A DNA stretch of 64,000 nt, from positions 699,421 to 763,420 of the forward strand of contig NZ_LZQD01000002.1 in NCBI RefSeq assembly GCF_001858025.1. Direction: 5' to 3'. Below are positions 58,153-64,000 of the stretch, piece by piece. The notes beneath the pieces were generated by a model that saw only the letters and a program-made list of their open reading frames with translations, was not told where the DNA came from and did not search any database. This DNA comes from Trichormus sp. NMC-1. Its GTDB lineage: Bacteria > Cyanobacteriota > Cyanobacteriia > Cyanobacteriales > Nostocaceae. Numbering within the stretch: the stretch's first letter is position 1; the number at the start of each line of letters is the position of its first letter. The position numbers were made by a program, and so were the translations under genes.

Positions 58153-58929
58153 ATGCATACTACAGCCACAAACGAACTAAAACATAAGATTTCCCTGTTA
58201 TTGCGAGAGTATGAGCAAAATCCCTCAGAACGCATTCGCAATCAACTAGTGAAACTAAATTTTGGATTAGTGAGAAAAGAAGCTCACTACTGGATCAATC
58301 AATGCAATGAAGGCTATGACGATTTGATCCAGGTAGGCTGCTTAGGTTTAATTAGAGCGATTGAAAGATTTGAACTTTCTAAAGGACACGCCTTTAGTTC
58401 TTATGCAATGCCATATATTCGCGGGGAAATTCAACACTATTTGCGAGATAAAGGTGTGACTATGCGAATACCCCGACGGTGGTTGGCACTGCAACAGCAA
58501 GCCATCGGAGTTTCCCGTTCTTTGCGCGAAAAATATAACCGCCAACCAACTGATTCAGAATTAGCCGCAGCACTAGAAATTTCTGTGAGTGAATGGCAAG
58601 AGATTAAATTAGCATGGGTCAACCGCTCTCCTCTGAGTTTGGATGTACCAATACAAGATGGAGAAGAAGGGGCTACTTCTTTGGGTGAATTGGTTCCTGA
58701 TCCTCATTACCGCAGCTTTCAACTAGCTCAAGAAGACCAAATGCGTCTGCAACAAGCATTAGTCCAGCTAGAGAACCGCACCCGCGAAGTTTTAGAATGC
58801 GTATTTTTGCAGGATTTGACACAGAAGCAAGTGGCAGCACATTTGGGTATTAGCGTGGTTACGGTGTCTCGTAGAGTCAAAAAAGGACTGGATTTATTGA
58901 AAAATCTGATGGGTGCAGCAGAAGATTAA
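58153..58929 (+). CDS. sigF: Group 3 RNA polymerase sigma factor (SigF type)
   Basis: Alternative sigma factor of the SigF/SigB group. The 258-residue protein lacks region 1 and has region 2 (GYDDLIQVGCLGLIRAIERFELSKGHAFSSYAMPYIRGEIQHYLRD), region 3 (IPRRWLALQQQ...SLREKYNRQPTDSELAAAL) and region 4 with the helix-turn-helix QKQVAAHLGISVVTVSRRVK. In cyanobacteria SigF is linked to pilus, motility and stress gene expression. I chose the ATG at 58153; the frame is open a few codons further upstream. The psbO-sigF order matches what I recall from Nostoc/Anabaena. Confidence 0.92.
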   Translation: MHTTATNELKHKISLLLREYEQNPSERIRNQLVKLNFGLVRKEAHYWINQCNEGYDDLIQVGCLGLIRAIERFELSKGHAFSSYAMPYIRGEIQHYLRDKGVTMRIPRRWLALQQQAIGVSRSLREKYNRQPTDSELAAALEISVSEWQEIKLAWVNRSPLSLDVPIQDGEEGATSLGELVPDPHYRSFQLAQEDQMRLQQALVQLENRTREVLECVFLQDLTQKQVAAHLGISVVTVSRRVKKGLDLLKNLMGAAED

Positions 58930-59042
58930 CAAATCAAAATTCACATCAAAATTCAAATCAAAATTCAAATCAAATTTTTGCTTATTCGCAGCAGGTTCCC
59001 ATAGTGAAGAGGGTTGTATCAATTCACTTAATTAAAACTACA

Positions 59043-59172
59043 TATAGCAGATTGCAGATCAATGAGGTACACAATCAAAATTGAAACCTAGACAGCAAGC
59101 CAGTTTTACTCCTGACTCCTGTACGGGCGTATTGCAATACGCCCCTACTCCTGACTCCTGAATTCTGCTGTA
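59043..59172 (-). repeat. STRR-carrying MITE-like element with nested palindrome
   Basis: Inverted copy of the element at 1610/4752/30558. In its heptamer part, the palindrome GGGCGTATTGCAATACGCCC (59125-59144) interrupts the ACTCCTG units. The same palindrome is at 45785-45804. The rest of 58930-59452 holds short AAATTCA repeats (58940-58980) and no gene. Confidence 0.85.
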
Positions 59173-59452
59173 TGAATCTCCTTCCACGTAAGAGCGTCTG
59201 TCCATTTGTATCCACCTTAAAGTGAAACGTTATTATGGGTACTGCTGCCGTAAAGGATACATTCGCAGATTCAAACTCTTGAATTTCCGATCAACTAACT
59301 CAAACTGTAGTTATGCTGGACTGACAGTGTTAAAAAGAACCCTAAAAGTGTAAAAATGTAGGCTATAAAGAAAACAGACTTCGCCTTTAATACCAATTTT
59401 GGGCGTGCTGATTTCCACAAGTAAACGTTCCTATAGCTTTCGAGAACAGCTA

Positions 59453-60328
59453 ATGGGTATAAAATCACAAATTACAGCTACAGCTATTTTCATGTTGGCG
59501 ATCGCTGGATGTAGTTCAGGAAACACTCCAGAAGCTACTAATACTCCTAGCCCTGTGCCTACTCCCCAAGTAGCAGCCCAGAAACCACCAACAAATCCAA
59601 CTTTTCCAAATCCTGTAGTGCCACCTAGTGCTACTCGACCTGTTGCTTTAATTAATAATGGCATCATTCAATCGACTAACGGCGATTTGCAACCGGGTCT
59701 GATAGCAAAAGGACGACCTGATCCTTTCGGTGAAATTATTAAGCCGACCATTTCCCAAATACCCGGCAATGAAGGTACAAAACTAGAAGTTCCCAAAATA
59801 CCTCCTCTGCCTACTACAGTCACCAATCCACAACAGACGCAAACGGTACAAAATAGAACTCCAATCAAACCCACAAATCCAGCGTTGGTCAAAAATGGCA
59901 ATCTTAATCCAAAAGTAACTGCCACTCTACCTAAGCCCAAACCTAAACCTCAACTAAATTCACCGCTGCCTAAGGTTTTACCCCAAATTGTCGCCAACCA
60001 ACCTATAAAGCCTTTATTACCACCACAACCACAACCTGAAGCGGCCAAAGCAGTTTTAGTGAGTGGTGTAGTTTTAATTGGGAGACAACCCCAGGCAATT
60101 ATCAAAGTACCTGAGGAAAAAACCAGTCGCTATGTACAAGCGGGGCAATTATTAGGTAATGGCGTTTTGATTAAACGGATTGAAATGAACAGAGGTTCAA
60201 ACCCTATTGTAATTTTGGAACAATATGGTATTGAAGTAGGTAAAGCAGTAGGTGAAAAACCTGTTAACTCTCAGCCCTCAACAACTGCTTCCGCTGGCGA
60301 TCCTATTTCGATGCTAACACCGCTTTAA
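59453..60328 (+). CDS. Pro-rich lipoprotein, unknown function
   Basis: A 291-residue protein from the ATG at 59453. It has a lipoprotein signal (ATAIFMLAIAGC, Cys near residue 20), a very Pro/Thr/Asn/Gln-rich linker over about residues 25-200, and a compact C-terminal domain (about 200-270: VLVSGVVLIGRQPQAIIKVPEE, RYVQAGQLLGNGVLIKRIEM) that resembles the PilP-type small beta domain. A role in a periplasm-spanning complex is possible but unproven. An earlier TTG at 59399 is unlikely to be the start. Confidence 0.75.
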   Translation: MGIKSQITATAIFMLAIAGCSSGNTPEATNTPSPVPTPQVAAQKPPTNPTFPNPVVPPSATRPVALINNGIIQSTNGDLQPGLIAKGRPDPFGEIIKPTISQIPGNEGTKLEVPKIPPLPTTVTNPQQTQTVQNRTPIKPTNPALVKNGNLNPKVTATLPKPKPKPQLNSPLPKVLPQIVANQPIKPLLPPQPQPEAAKAVLVSGVVLIGRQPQAIIKVPEEKTSRYVQAGQLLGNGVLIKRIEMNRGSNPIVILEQYGIEVGKAVGEKPVNSQPSTTASAGDPISMLTPL

Positions 60329-60471
60329 AATTTTGTGATACTCTCAAACATAACTGTGATTTGAAGGCGGCTATCAATCGTTTAGATATAGTTTGGGAGT
60401 GCTTTCAAGGATTGAGAAAAAACAGGAAATAAAGTTTAATGACCGGAGATTTCCGGTTTTATATTAGTTGT

Positions 60472-60720
60472 ATGGAGCAGATTAAAGAAAAAGTTGAATT
60501 CCCAAATTTACCTTTGGCTGTATATCGAGAGATAGCGGCTCATTTGCGTCAAGTAGAAGGAATAGAGGTGGATTTAATTTCCCAGACTTCTTCGCAGTTT
60601 GATTATAGTCAAAGTCAAGTTGATGGTTTGCAGATTTCCTGGACAGCAAATGCTAAGGGAGAAAACCGACAGAGAGTCAAACAAATTTTGGCTTACTATC
60701 AAAATCGGTATGGTGTTTGA
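60472..60720 (+). CDS. Conserved hypothetical protein
   Basis: An 82-residue protein from the ATG at 60472. It has an N-terminal helix (FPNLPLAVYREIAAHLRQVEGIEVDLI) and a C-terminal part QVDGLQISWTANAKGENRQRVKQILAYYQNRYG. No domain is named; the look is of a small soluble alpha/beta protein. It follows the lipoprotein gene by about 145 bp on the same strand. Confidence 0.65.
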   Translation: MEQIKEKVEFPNLPLAVYREIAAHLRQVEGIEVDLISQTSSQFDYSQSQVDGLQISWTANAKGENRQRVKQILAYYQNRYGV

Positions 60721-60830
60721 TTTTTTCAGCTTTTTGTGAAATTAAATTTCAGTTTCAACCCTAGTTTAGGGTTTTTTTGTGCCTAATAGAAGTTGAGAGT
60801 TGCTGGTGTTGAGGTTGGAGATATTTTTTT

Positions 60831-60865
60831 CTCACGCAAAGGCGCAGAGACGCAAAGGAAGAGCT
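60831..60865. repeat. CGCAAAGACGCAGAG-type dispersed repeat, copy 1
   Basis: CTCACGCAAAGGCGCAGAGA followed by CGCAAAGGAAGAGC. Similar copies lie at 61533-61570 and 62095-62130, each just outside a gene of this accessory island. Confidence 0.75.
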
Positions 60866-60878
60866 AAAAAATCATCTT

Positions 60879-61460
60879 TTATTTAGTCAAATTTGTAGGA
60901 AAAGTAACGTCTTCATAAACATCAGTTAGATGACAAGAAAAATTCACACTTTTTAATTCTAATTGTTGATTTCCTTTATAATTATAAAGTTCCCATCTTC
61001 CTTCAGGATTACGCCGAAAACAATCAATTCTTTGACGATTTTGGCTAACTAAAACATATTCTTGTAAAGTGTCTAATTCTTGATAATCACTAAATTTATC
61101 ACCTCTATCTAAGGCTTCTGTAGAAGGTGATAAAACTTCAATGATTAAACTCGGATATCGTTTAAAATATTCAAATTGTGTATCTCTTGAATCGCAAGTT
61201 ACCATAATATCAGGATAATAGAAAATATCTAAAGATTCAATTCTCGCTTTCATGTCAGCGACGTAAAGACGGCATCCTGTACCACGAATATGGTTTCTTA
61301 AAAGGGCGACTAAGTTAGCGGTAATTGTCACATGAGCGTCACTAGCACCAGCCATTGCGTAAATTTGCCCTTGGATATATTCATGTTTAATAGGGCTAGA
61401 TTTTTCAGCTTCTAAATATTCTTCTGGGGAAAGATAGGGGTGAAATTGGCTAAGAGTCAT
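60879..61460 (-). CDS. Uma2 family endonuclease (DUF820)
   Basis: A 193-residue protein of the Uma2/DUF820 family, restriction-endonuclease-like (PD-(D/E)XK) proteins present in many copies in cyanobacteria. Visible features: YLSPEEYLEAEKSSPIKHEYIQGQIYAMAG at the N-terminus, FYYPDIMVTCD near residue 77 with the candidate catalytic Asp, and PSLIIEVLSPSTEALDRGDKF near 100-120 with the EVLS Glu. The biological role is unknown. Its upstream 100 bp resemble the region upstream of the Phd-XisI gene. Confidence 0.9.
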   Translation of the reverse strand: MTLSQFHPYLSPEEYLEAEKSSPIKHEYIQGQIYAMAGASDAHVTITANLVALLRNHIRGTGCRLYVADMKARIESLDIFYYPDIMVTCDSRDTQFEYFKRYPSLIIEVLSPSTEALDRGDKFSDYQELDTLQEYVLVSQNRQRIDCFRRNPEGRWELYNYKGNQQLELKSVNFSCHLTDVYEDVTFPTNLTK

Positions 61461-61532
61461 ATATGGTTACGGTTAACATGAGATGATTGGGTGGGAATCT
61501 TTCTAGTATAGCAATTGTTATGAATCTTTTTG

Positions 61533-61570
61533 TCTCACGCAGAGACGCAGAGAACGCAGAGGAAGAACGC
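61533..61570. repeat. CGCAGAGACGCAGAG-type dispersed repeat, copy 2
   Basis: CTCACGCAGAGACGCAGAGA and CGCAGAGGAAGAACGC, between the Uma2 and Phd-XisI genes. It lies at the end of a longer stretch (61455-61570) similar to 62024-62130. Confidence 0.8.
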
Positions 61571-61577
61571 AAAAAAG

Positions 61578-62039
61578 TTAACCCTCTGCAAAACCAGTAA
61601 ACTGCCTAATATGAGGCGCTCTAAAACCTAACACAATATCTGTTTTCGGTACTCCTAACTCTACTAATTGATTAGGAATTCCTTCTTCTGTAAAATCGCG
61701 CTGAATCCAAATTTTTCCATCTTTAATATCTACATGAATCATTGTACCATACGTTCTATTTTCACCTTCCCAACCTATATGAACTACTAGATAGCGATTT
61801 CTTTGAATATCAAATATTAACTCGATTTCTGTTCCTTCAGAGCAATGACCGTCTGTATGTGTTGCTAATACTTGTTGTACTAATTCAGGGTAATCTAATT
61901 TTTCCATAACATTGGGAACTGGTTTTATTTCTGCGATCGCTTTACCTGCTTCAATGATAATAATACTTTCTCCTGCTGCTACTTGATGAAGATAGCTAGT
62001 GAGGTTTTTTTGGATTTCATCAATGGTTATGGTTAACAT
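61578..62039 (-). CDS. Fusion of a Phd-like antitoxin domain to XisI
   Basis: A 153-residue protein. Residues 1-42 (MLTITIDEIQKNLTSYLHQV... to AIAEIKP) have the Phd/YefM antitoxin N-terminal pattern. Residues 45-153 are a complete XisI domain: MEKLDYPELVQQVLATH, FDIQRNRYLVVHIGWEGENR, YGTMIHVDIKDGKIWIQRD and VLGFRAPHIRQFTGFA. XisI is a controlling factor for excision of the fdxN element in Anabaena and is usually about 110 residues, often next to xisH. No xisH and no recombinase is present here, so a role in element excision is doubtful. Confidence 0.85.
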   Translation of the reverse strand: MLTITIDEIQKNLTSYLHQVAAGESIIIIEAGKAIAEIKPVPNVMEKLDYPELVQQVLATHTDGHCSEGTEIELIFDIQRNRYLVVHIGWEGENRTYGTMIHVDIKDGKIWIQRDFTEEGIPNQLVELGVPKTDIVLGFRAPHIRQFTGFAEG

Positions 62040-62094
62040 GAGATGATTATTTAAGAATGTTTCTAGTATATCAAGAAGTTATGAATATTTTTAT

Positions 62095-62130
62095 CTCACG
62101 CAAAGGCGCAAAGACGCAAAGGAAGAATTG
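62095..62130. repeat. CGCAAAGGCGCAAAG-type dispersed repeat, copy 3
   Basis: CTCACGCAAAGGCGCAAAGA and CGCAAAGGAAGAATTGC, between the divergent Phd-XisI gene and the TA operon. Confidence 0.75.
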
Positions 62131-62160
62131 CAAGTACAAAGGTTTTTGTAATGTTACCTA

Positions 62161-62200
62161 TTGACAAATGATAAGGGTTACGTATAATATTACGTAATAT
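62161..62200 (+). promoter_or_regulatory. Consensus promoter with palindromic operator for the TA operon
   Basis: -35 TTGACA (62161-62166), 16-nt spacer, -10 TATAAT (62183-62188). A perfect 14-bp palindrome ATATTACGTAATAT (62187-62200) overlaps the end of the -10 box and the start site, where a Phd-like or ParD repressor would block transcription. The first gene starts at 62243. Confidence 0.8.
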
Positions 62201-62242
62201 CATATCCAGATTAAGTCAGCGTTTCTGGAAAACGCAGGTATC

Positions 62243-62704
62243 ATGTCAATTGCAATTTTTAGCAATGCTTACTCAGATGAGTTAGTGACAGCCACTGAGT
62301 TAAATCGTCAACCTGGAAAGGTTCTAGATAAGGCTTATGAACACCCAATTACTATCACTAGAAATGACCAATCTTTTGCACTGTTGCGTCGTGAAGATGT
62401 GGCTTATTTAGTGAAGGGGGTAACACAAAGTAAGGCTGTTTTTGAGGTGTTATCGGTGGCGTTTCGGTTGTTGTTGGGTCAAGAAATTGGTTATGAGCAT
62501 CCTTATGGATGGTTGCGGGTTTTTGATGCTGATGAATTGCAAGATTTTATTAAAGAAGTGAGTGAGGCTTTTCGTTTAACTGATACTTCTAATGAGGCTT
62601 GGGATTTGATTGATGCTATTATTTATGAATGGAAAGAAAGTTCTATAGCTATTATTAGTCCTGAGTTAGCAGCAGCTTTTAATGATGATAAGGTGAAATC
62701 ATGA
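62243..62704 (+). CDS. Phd-like antitoxin with long C-terminal domain
   Basis: A 153-residue protein. Residues about 12-55 resemble the Phd/YefM DNA-binding domain (DELVTATELNRQPGKVLDKA, then PITITRNDQSFALLRREDV). The remaining ~100 residues (VLSVAFRLLLGQEIGYEHPYGWLRVFDADELQDF, ending in helices) are not a standard toxin-neutralising tail. Its stop overlaps the start of the ParD gene by 4 bp, so the three genes form one operon under the promoter at 62161. It probably represses the operon; whether it also binds a toxin is unknown. Confidence 0.8.
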   Translation: MSIAIFSNAYSDELVTATELNRQPGKVLDKAYEHPITITRNDQSFALLRREDVAYLVKGVTQSKAVFEVLSVAFRLLLGQEIGYEHPYGWLRVFDADELQDFIKEVSEAFRLTDTSNEAWDLIDAIIYEWKESSIAIISPELAAAFNDDKVKS

Positions 62705-62967
62705 ATATCCAAATTAAACCGGAATTAGAGCAAATTATTCAAGCGCAAATTGCAACGGGTAGATATACAAATCCTGAAGATGTAATTAGTAAGGCTTTGA
62801 AGTTGCTTTTAGAGTGGGATAAGGGTTATCAAAATTGGGTGGAGGAAACACGGGAAAAGGTGGATGTTGCTATTGAACAATTAGATAGAGGGGAAGGTAT
62901 TGATGGGGATGTTGTGATTTCACAATTGCGGGATAAGTTGCGTCAAGCGAGAGAAATACAAGGATGA
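62701..62967 (+). CDS. parD: ParD-like antitoxin
   Basis: An 88-residue ribbon-helix-helix antitoxin of the CopG/ParD type: NIQIKPELEQIIQAQIATGRYTNPEDVISKALKLL forms the DNA-binding domain, followed by an acidic helical tail (EETREKVDVAIEQLDRGEGIDGDVVISQLRDKL) that wraps the toxin. It overlaps both the preceding Phd-like gene and the following ParE gene by 4 bp. Confidence 0.9.
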   Translation: MNIQIKPELEQIIQAQIATGRYTNPEDVISKALKLLLEWDKGYQNWVEETREKVDVAIEQLDRGEGIDGDVVISQLRDKLRQAREIQG

Positions 62968-63269
62968 TAATACATATTATCTCTCCAGAAGCTAGTCGGG
63001 ATTTATCAGAAATTATTGATTATTTTGCAAATAGAAATATTGATGCTGGAGAGCGTTTTGTTGATGAGTTTGAGAAGAAATGTAAATATTTAGCTAATTT
63101 CCCTAATATGGGGCGTAGCTATGAAAATATTAGGGTTGATTTGCGGGGTGTTCCTTTGGATGGTTACGTTATTTTTTATCGAGTTATTGATGGTGGAATT
63201 GAAATTGTGCGTGTCGTTAGTGGTTATCGAAATTTGGAATCTTTGTTTACAGAATCAATGGATGATTGA
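62964..63269 (+). CDS. parE: ParE-type toxin
   Basis: A 101-residue RelE/ParE-superfamily toxin. Family features are ISPEASRDLSEIIDYFANRN, FPNMGRSYENIRVDLRGVPLDGYVIFYRV and VRVVSGYRNLESLF. ParE toxins poison DNA gyrase; the exact target here is not shown. It is the last gene of the operon and is followed by a multi-hairpin repeat. Confidence 0.92.
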   Translation: MIIHIISPEASRDLSEIIDYFANRNIDAGERFVDEFEKKCKYLANFPNMGRSYENIRVDLRGVPLDGYVIFYRVIDGGIEIVRVVSGYRNLESLFTESMDD

Positions 63270-63270
63270 G

Positions 63271-63392
63271 AAGCCCTGGCGATTAGAAATCGCGGCTATA
63301 CAAACGAAGTCCACCTGCGTGGACTAATAACAAGATTTTTGAACCCGCGAAGGCGGGTTTTGTCTGTGTAGACGCGAATTATATTCGCCAGT
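63271..63392. repeat. Multi-hairpin dispersed element
   Basis: Four consecutive short palindromes: GGCGATT-AGAAATCGC, AGTCCACC-TGCG-TGGACT, AACCCGC-GAAG-GCGGGTT and GCGAAT-TAT-ATTCGCC. This is a common structured repeat in cyanobacterial genomes and could serve as a terminator for the TA operon. Confidence 0.7.
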
Positions 63393-63457
63393 TGGTATAA
63401 TTGACATTTTAGTGCAAAATAGTACAATGGTATTGCATCTAACAATAAAGGATAAAA

Positions 63458-64000
63458 ATGAGTATGAATTATGACCATACAAATTTAATATTTAAAATGT
63501 TAATACCTAATTCACTAAGTAAAAAAGCAAAGGGTGATTTTTTTGAAGAAGTAACAGCTTGTTTATTTAGACAGCGAGGATTGGAGATTACTCATAATAT
63601 AAGGTTGCCGGGAGTACAAATTGATATCGGATTAGAAGATAAAGATACAAAATCAAAAGCTGCTGTAGAATGTAAATTTCATAAAGATAAAATTGGTTCT
63701 GATGAAGTAGGAAAGATAATATCAATACTTTCAACTTATGATTTTAGTCGTGGATTTTTATTATCTGCATCTGAATTAGAAGGTGAAGGTAGAACATTTG
63801 CGGATAATTTTAATCAGAAAAATAATAATAAATTAACTGTATGGGCTGGTAAAGACCTGGTTGAAATTTTTATAAATGCCTATCATATCGAAAAGCCTAA
63901 CTTAGATAGATTAGGAAATGTATCGGTTAGTAGGATTACATTTTTAATAACATATGAGAAAGAATTTGTTTGGGTTTTAGAAAAAATAGATGATGATATT
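63458..64000 (+). CDS. Mrr-like restriction endonuclease-fold protein (3' end beyond window)
   Basis: The frame is open from the ATG at 63458 (AAAGGA about 5 nt upstream) to the window edge, 181 codons. Residues about 24-140 look like an Mrr-type PD-(D/E)XK nuclease: GDFFEEVTACLFRQRGLE helix, Asp56 in GVQIDIGL, Glu71 and Lys73 in AVECKFHKDK, then DFSRGFLLSASELEGEGRTFA and LTVWAGKDLVEIF. The next residues begin a different region. The gene may be a stand-alone restriction enzyme or the N-terminal effector of a large defence protein such as a STAND NTPase; the missing part decides. Confidence 0.75.
   Translation, partial: MSMNYDHTNLIFKMLIPNSLSKKAKGDFFEEVTACLFRQRGLEITHNIRLPGVQIDIGLEDKDTKSKAAVECKFHKDKIGSDEVGKIISILSTYDFSRGFLLSASELEGEGRTFADNFNQKNNNKLTVWAGKDLVEIFINAYHIEKPNLDRLGNVSVSRITFLITYEKEFVWVLEKIDDDI

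Overview
The window is a piece of chromosome from a filamentous, probably nitrogen-fixing-lineage cyanobacterium (Nostocales: Nostoc/Anabaena-like). The evidence is the presence of psbO, a damaged psbA, the fbp-tal-zwf-opcA gene order typical of that group, crtW, a group 3 sigma factor beside psbO, ftsQ/ftsZ with the cyanobacterial N-terminal FtsZ extension, a xisI homologue, many GCGATCGC (HIP1) octamers and abundant heptamer/octamer tandem repeats (STRR type) between genes. No rRNA, tRNA, CRISPR array or intact insertion sequence was found.

Layout. 1-4.5 kb: inorganic pyrophosphatase (cut by the left edge), a small membrane protein, a DUF362 protein and an aspartase-type lyase. 4.7-11 kb: a 35-unit CAGGAGT array inside a small inverted-repeat element, a UPF0182 membrane protein, an exported CHAT peptidase and a beta-barrel-like partner. 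11.4-19.2 kb: a cNMP-binding protein, cobyrinate diamide synthase and the oxidative pentose phosphate cluster fbp-tal-zwf-opcA, which supplies reductant in the dark and in heterocysts. 19.7-26.4 kb: an RNA-binding protein, an intein-bearing B12-dependent ribonucleotide reductase with a decayed duplicate of its 5' end, and a DUF2887/DUF4351 protein. 26.5-34.7 kb: an FMN-binding protein, cysE, secreted and DUF3352 proteins, rhodanese, hrcA and crtW. 35-43.9 kb: SRPBCC, zinc-ribbon, radical SAM, SemiSWEET, a long repeat/TPR protein, aroC, hicBA and a TIR-like protein. 44-49.6 kb: a mosaic region in which psbA is broken by a copy of the cofG/hflX junction, followed by cofG, hflX and nested duplications. 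49.6-60.7 kb: a PEP-CTERM protein, grxC-gshB, ftsZ, ftsQ, psbO, sigF and a Pro-rich lipoprotein. 60.8-64 kb: an accessory island with a Uma2 nuclease, a Phd-XisI fusion, a three-gene Phd-like/ParD/ParE module with a clear promoter and palindromic operator, and the start of an Mrr-like nuclease gene running off the right edge.

The most unusual signal is a recurring pattern of local copy-and-insert events: a 676-bp piece of cofG/hflX replaces the middle of psbA; a 56-bp piece of opcA sits between zwf and tal, flanked exactly by an 18-bp direct repeat; a 90-bp piece of cofG sits inside a duplicated 320-bp block after hflX; and the nrdJ promoter with the gene's 5' end is duplicated. These could be real templated insertions or assembly or amplification chimeras; read-level evidence would decide. 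If real, the psbA promoter would now drive an RNA antisense to hflX. A second theme is a family of short terminal-inverted-repeat elements (TACAGCA...TGCTGTA), some of which carry expandable heptamer arrays. I could not run searches, so family assignments rest on recognised motifs and sequence recall.
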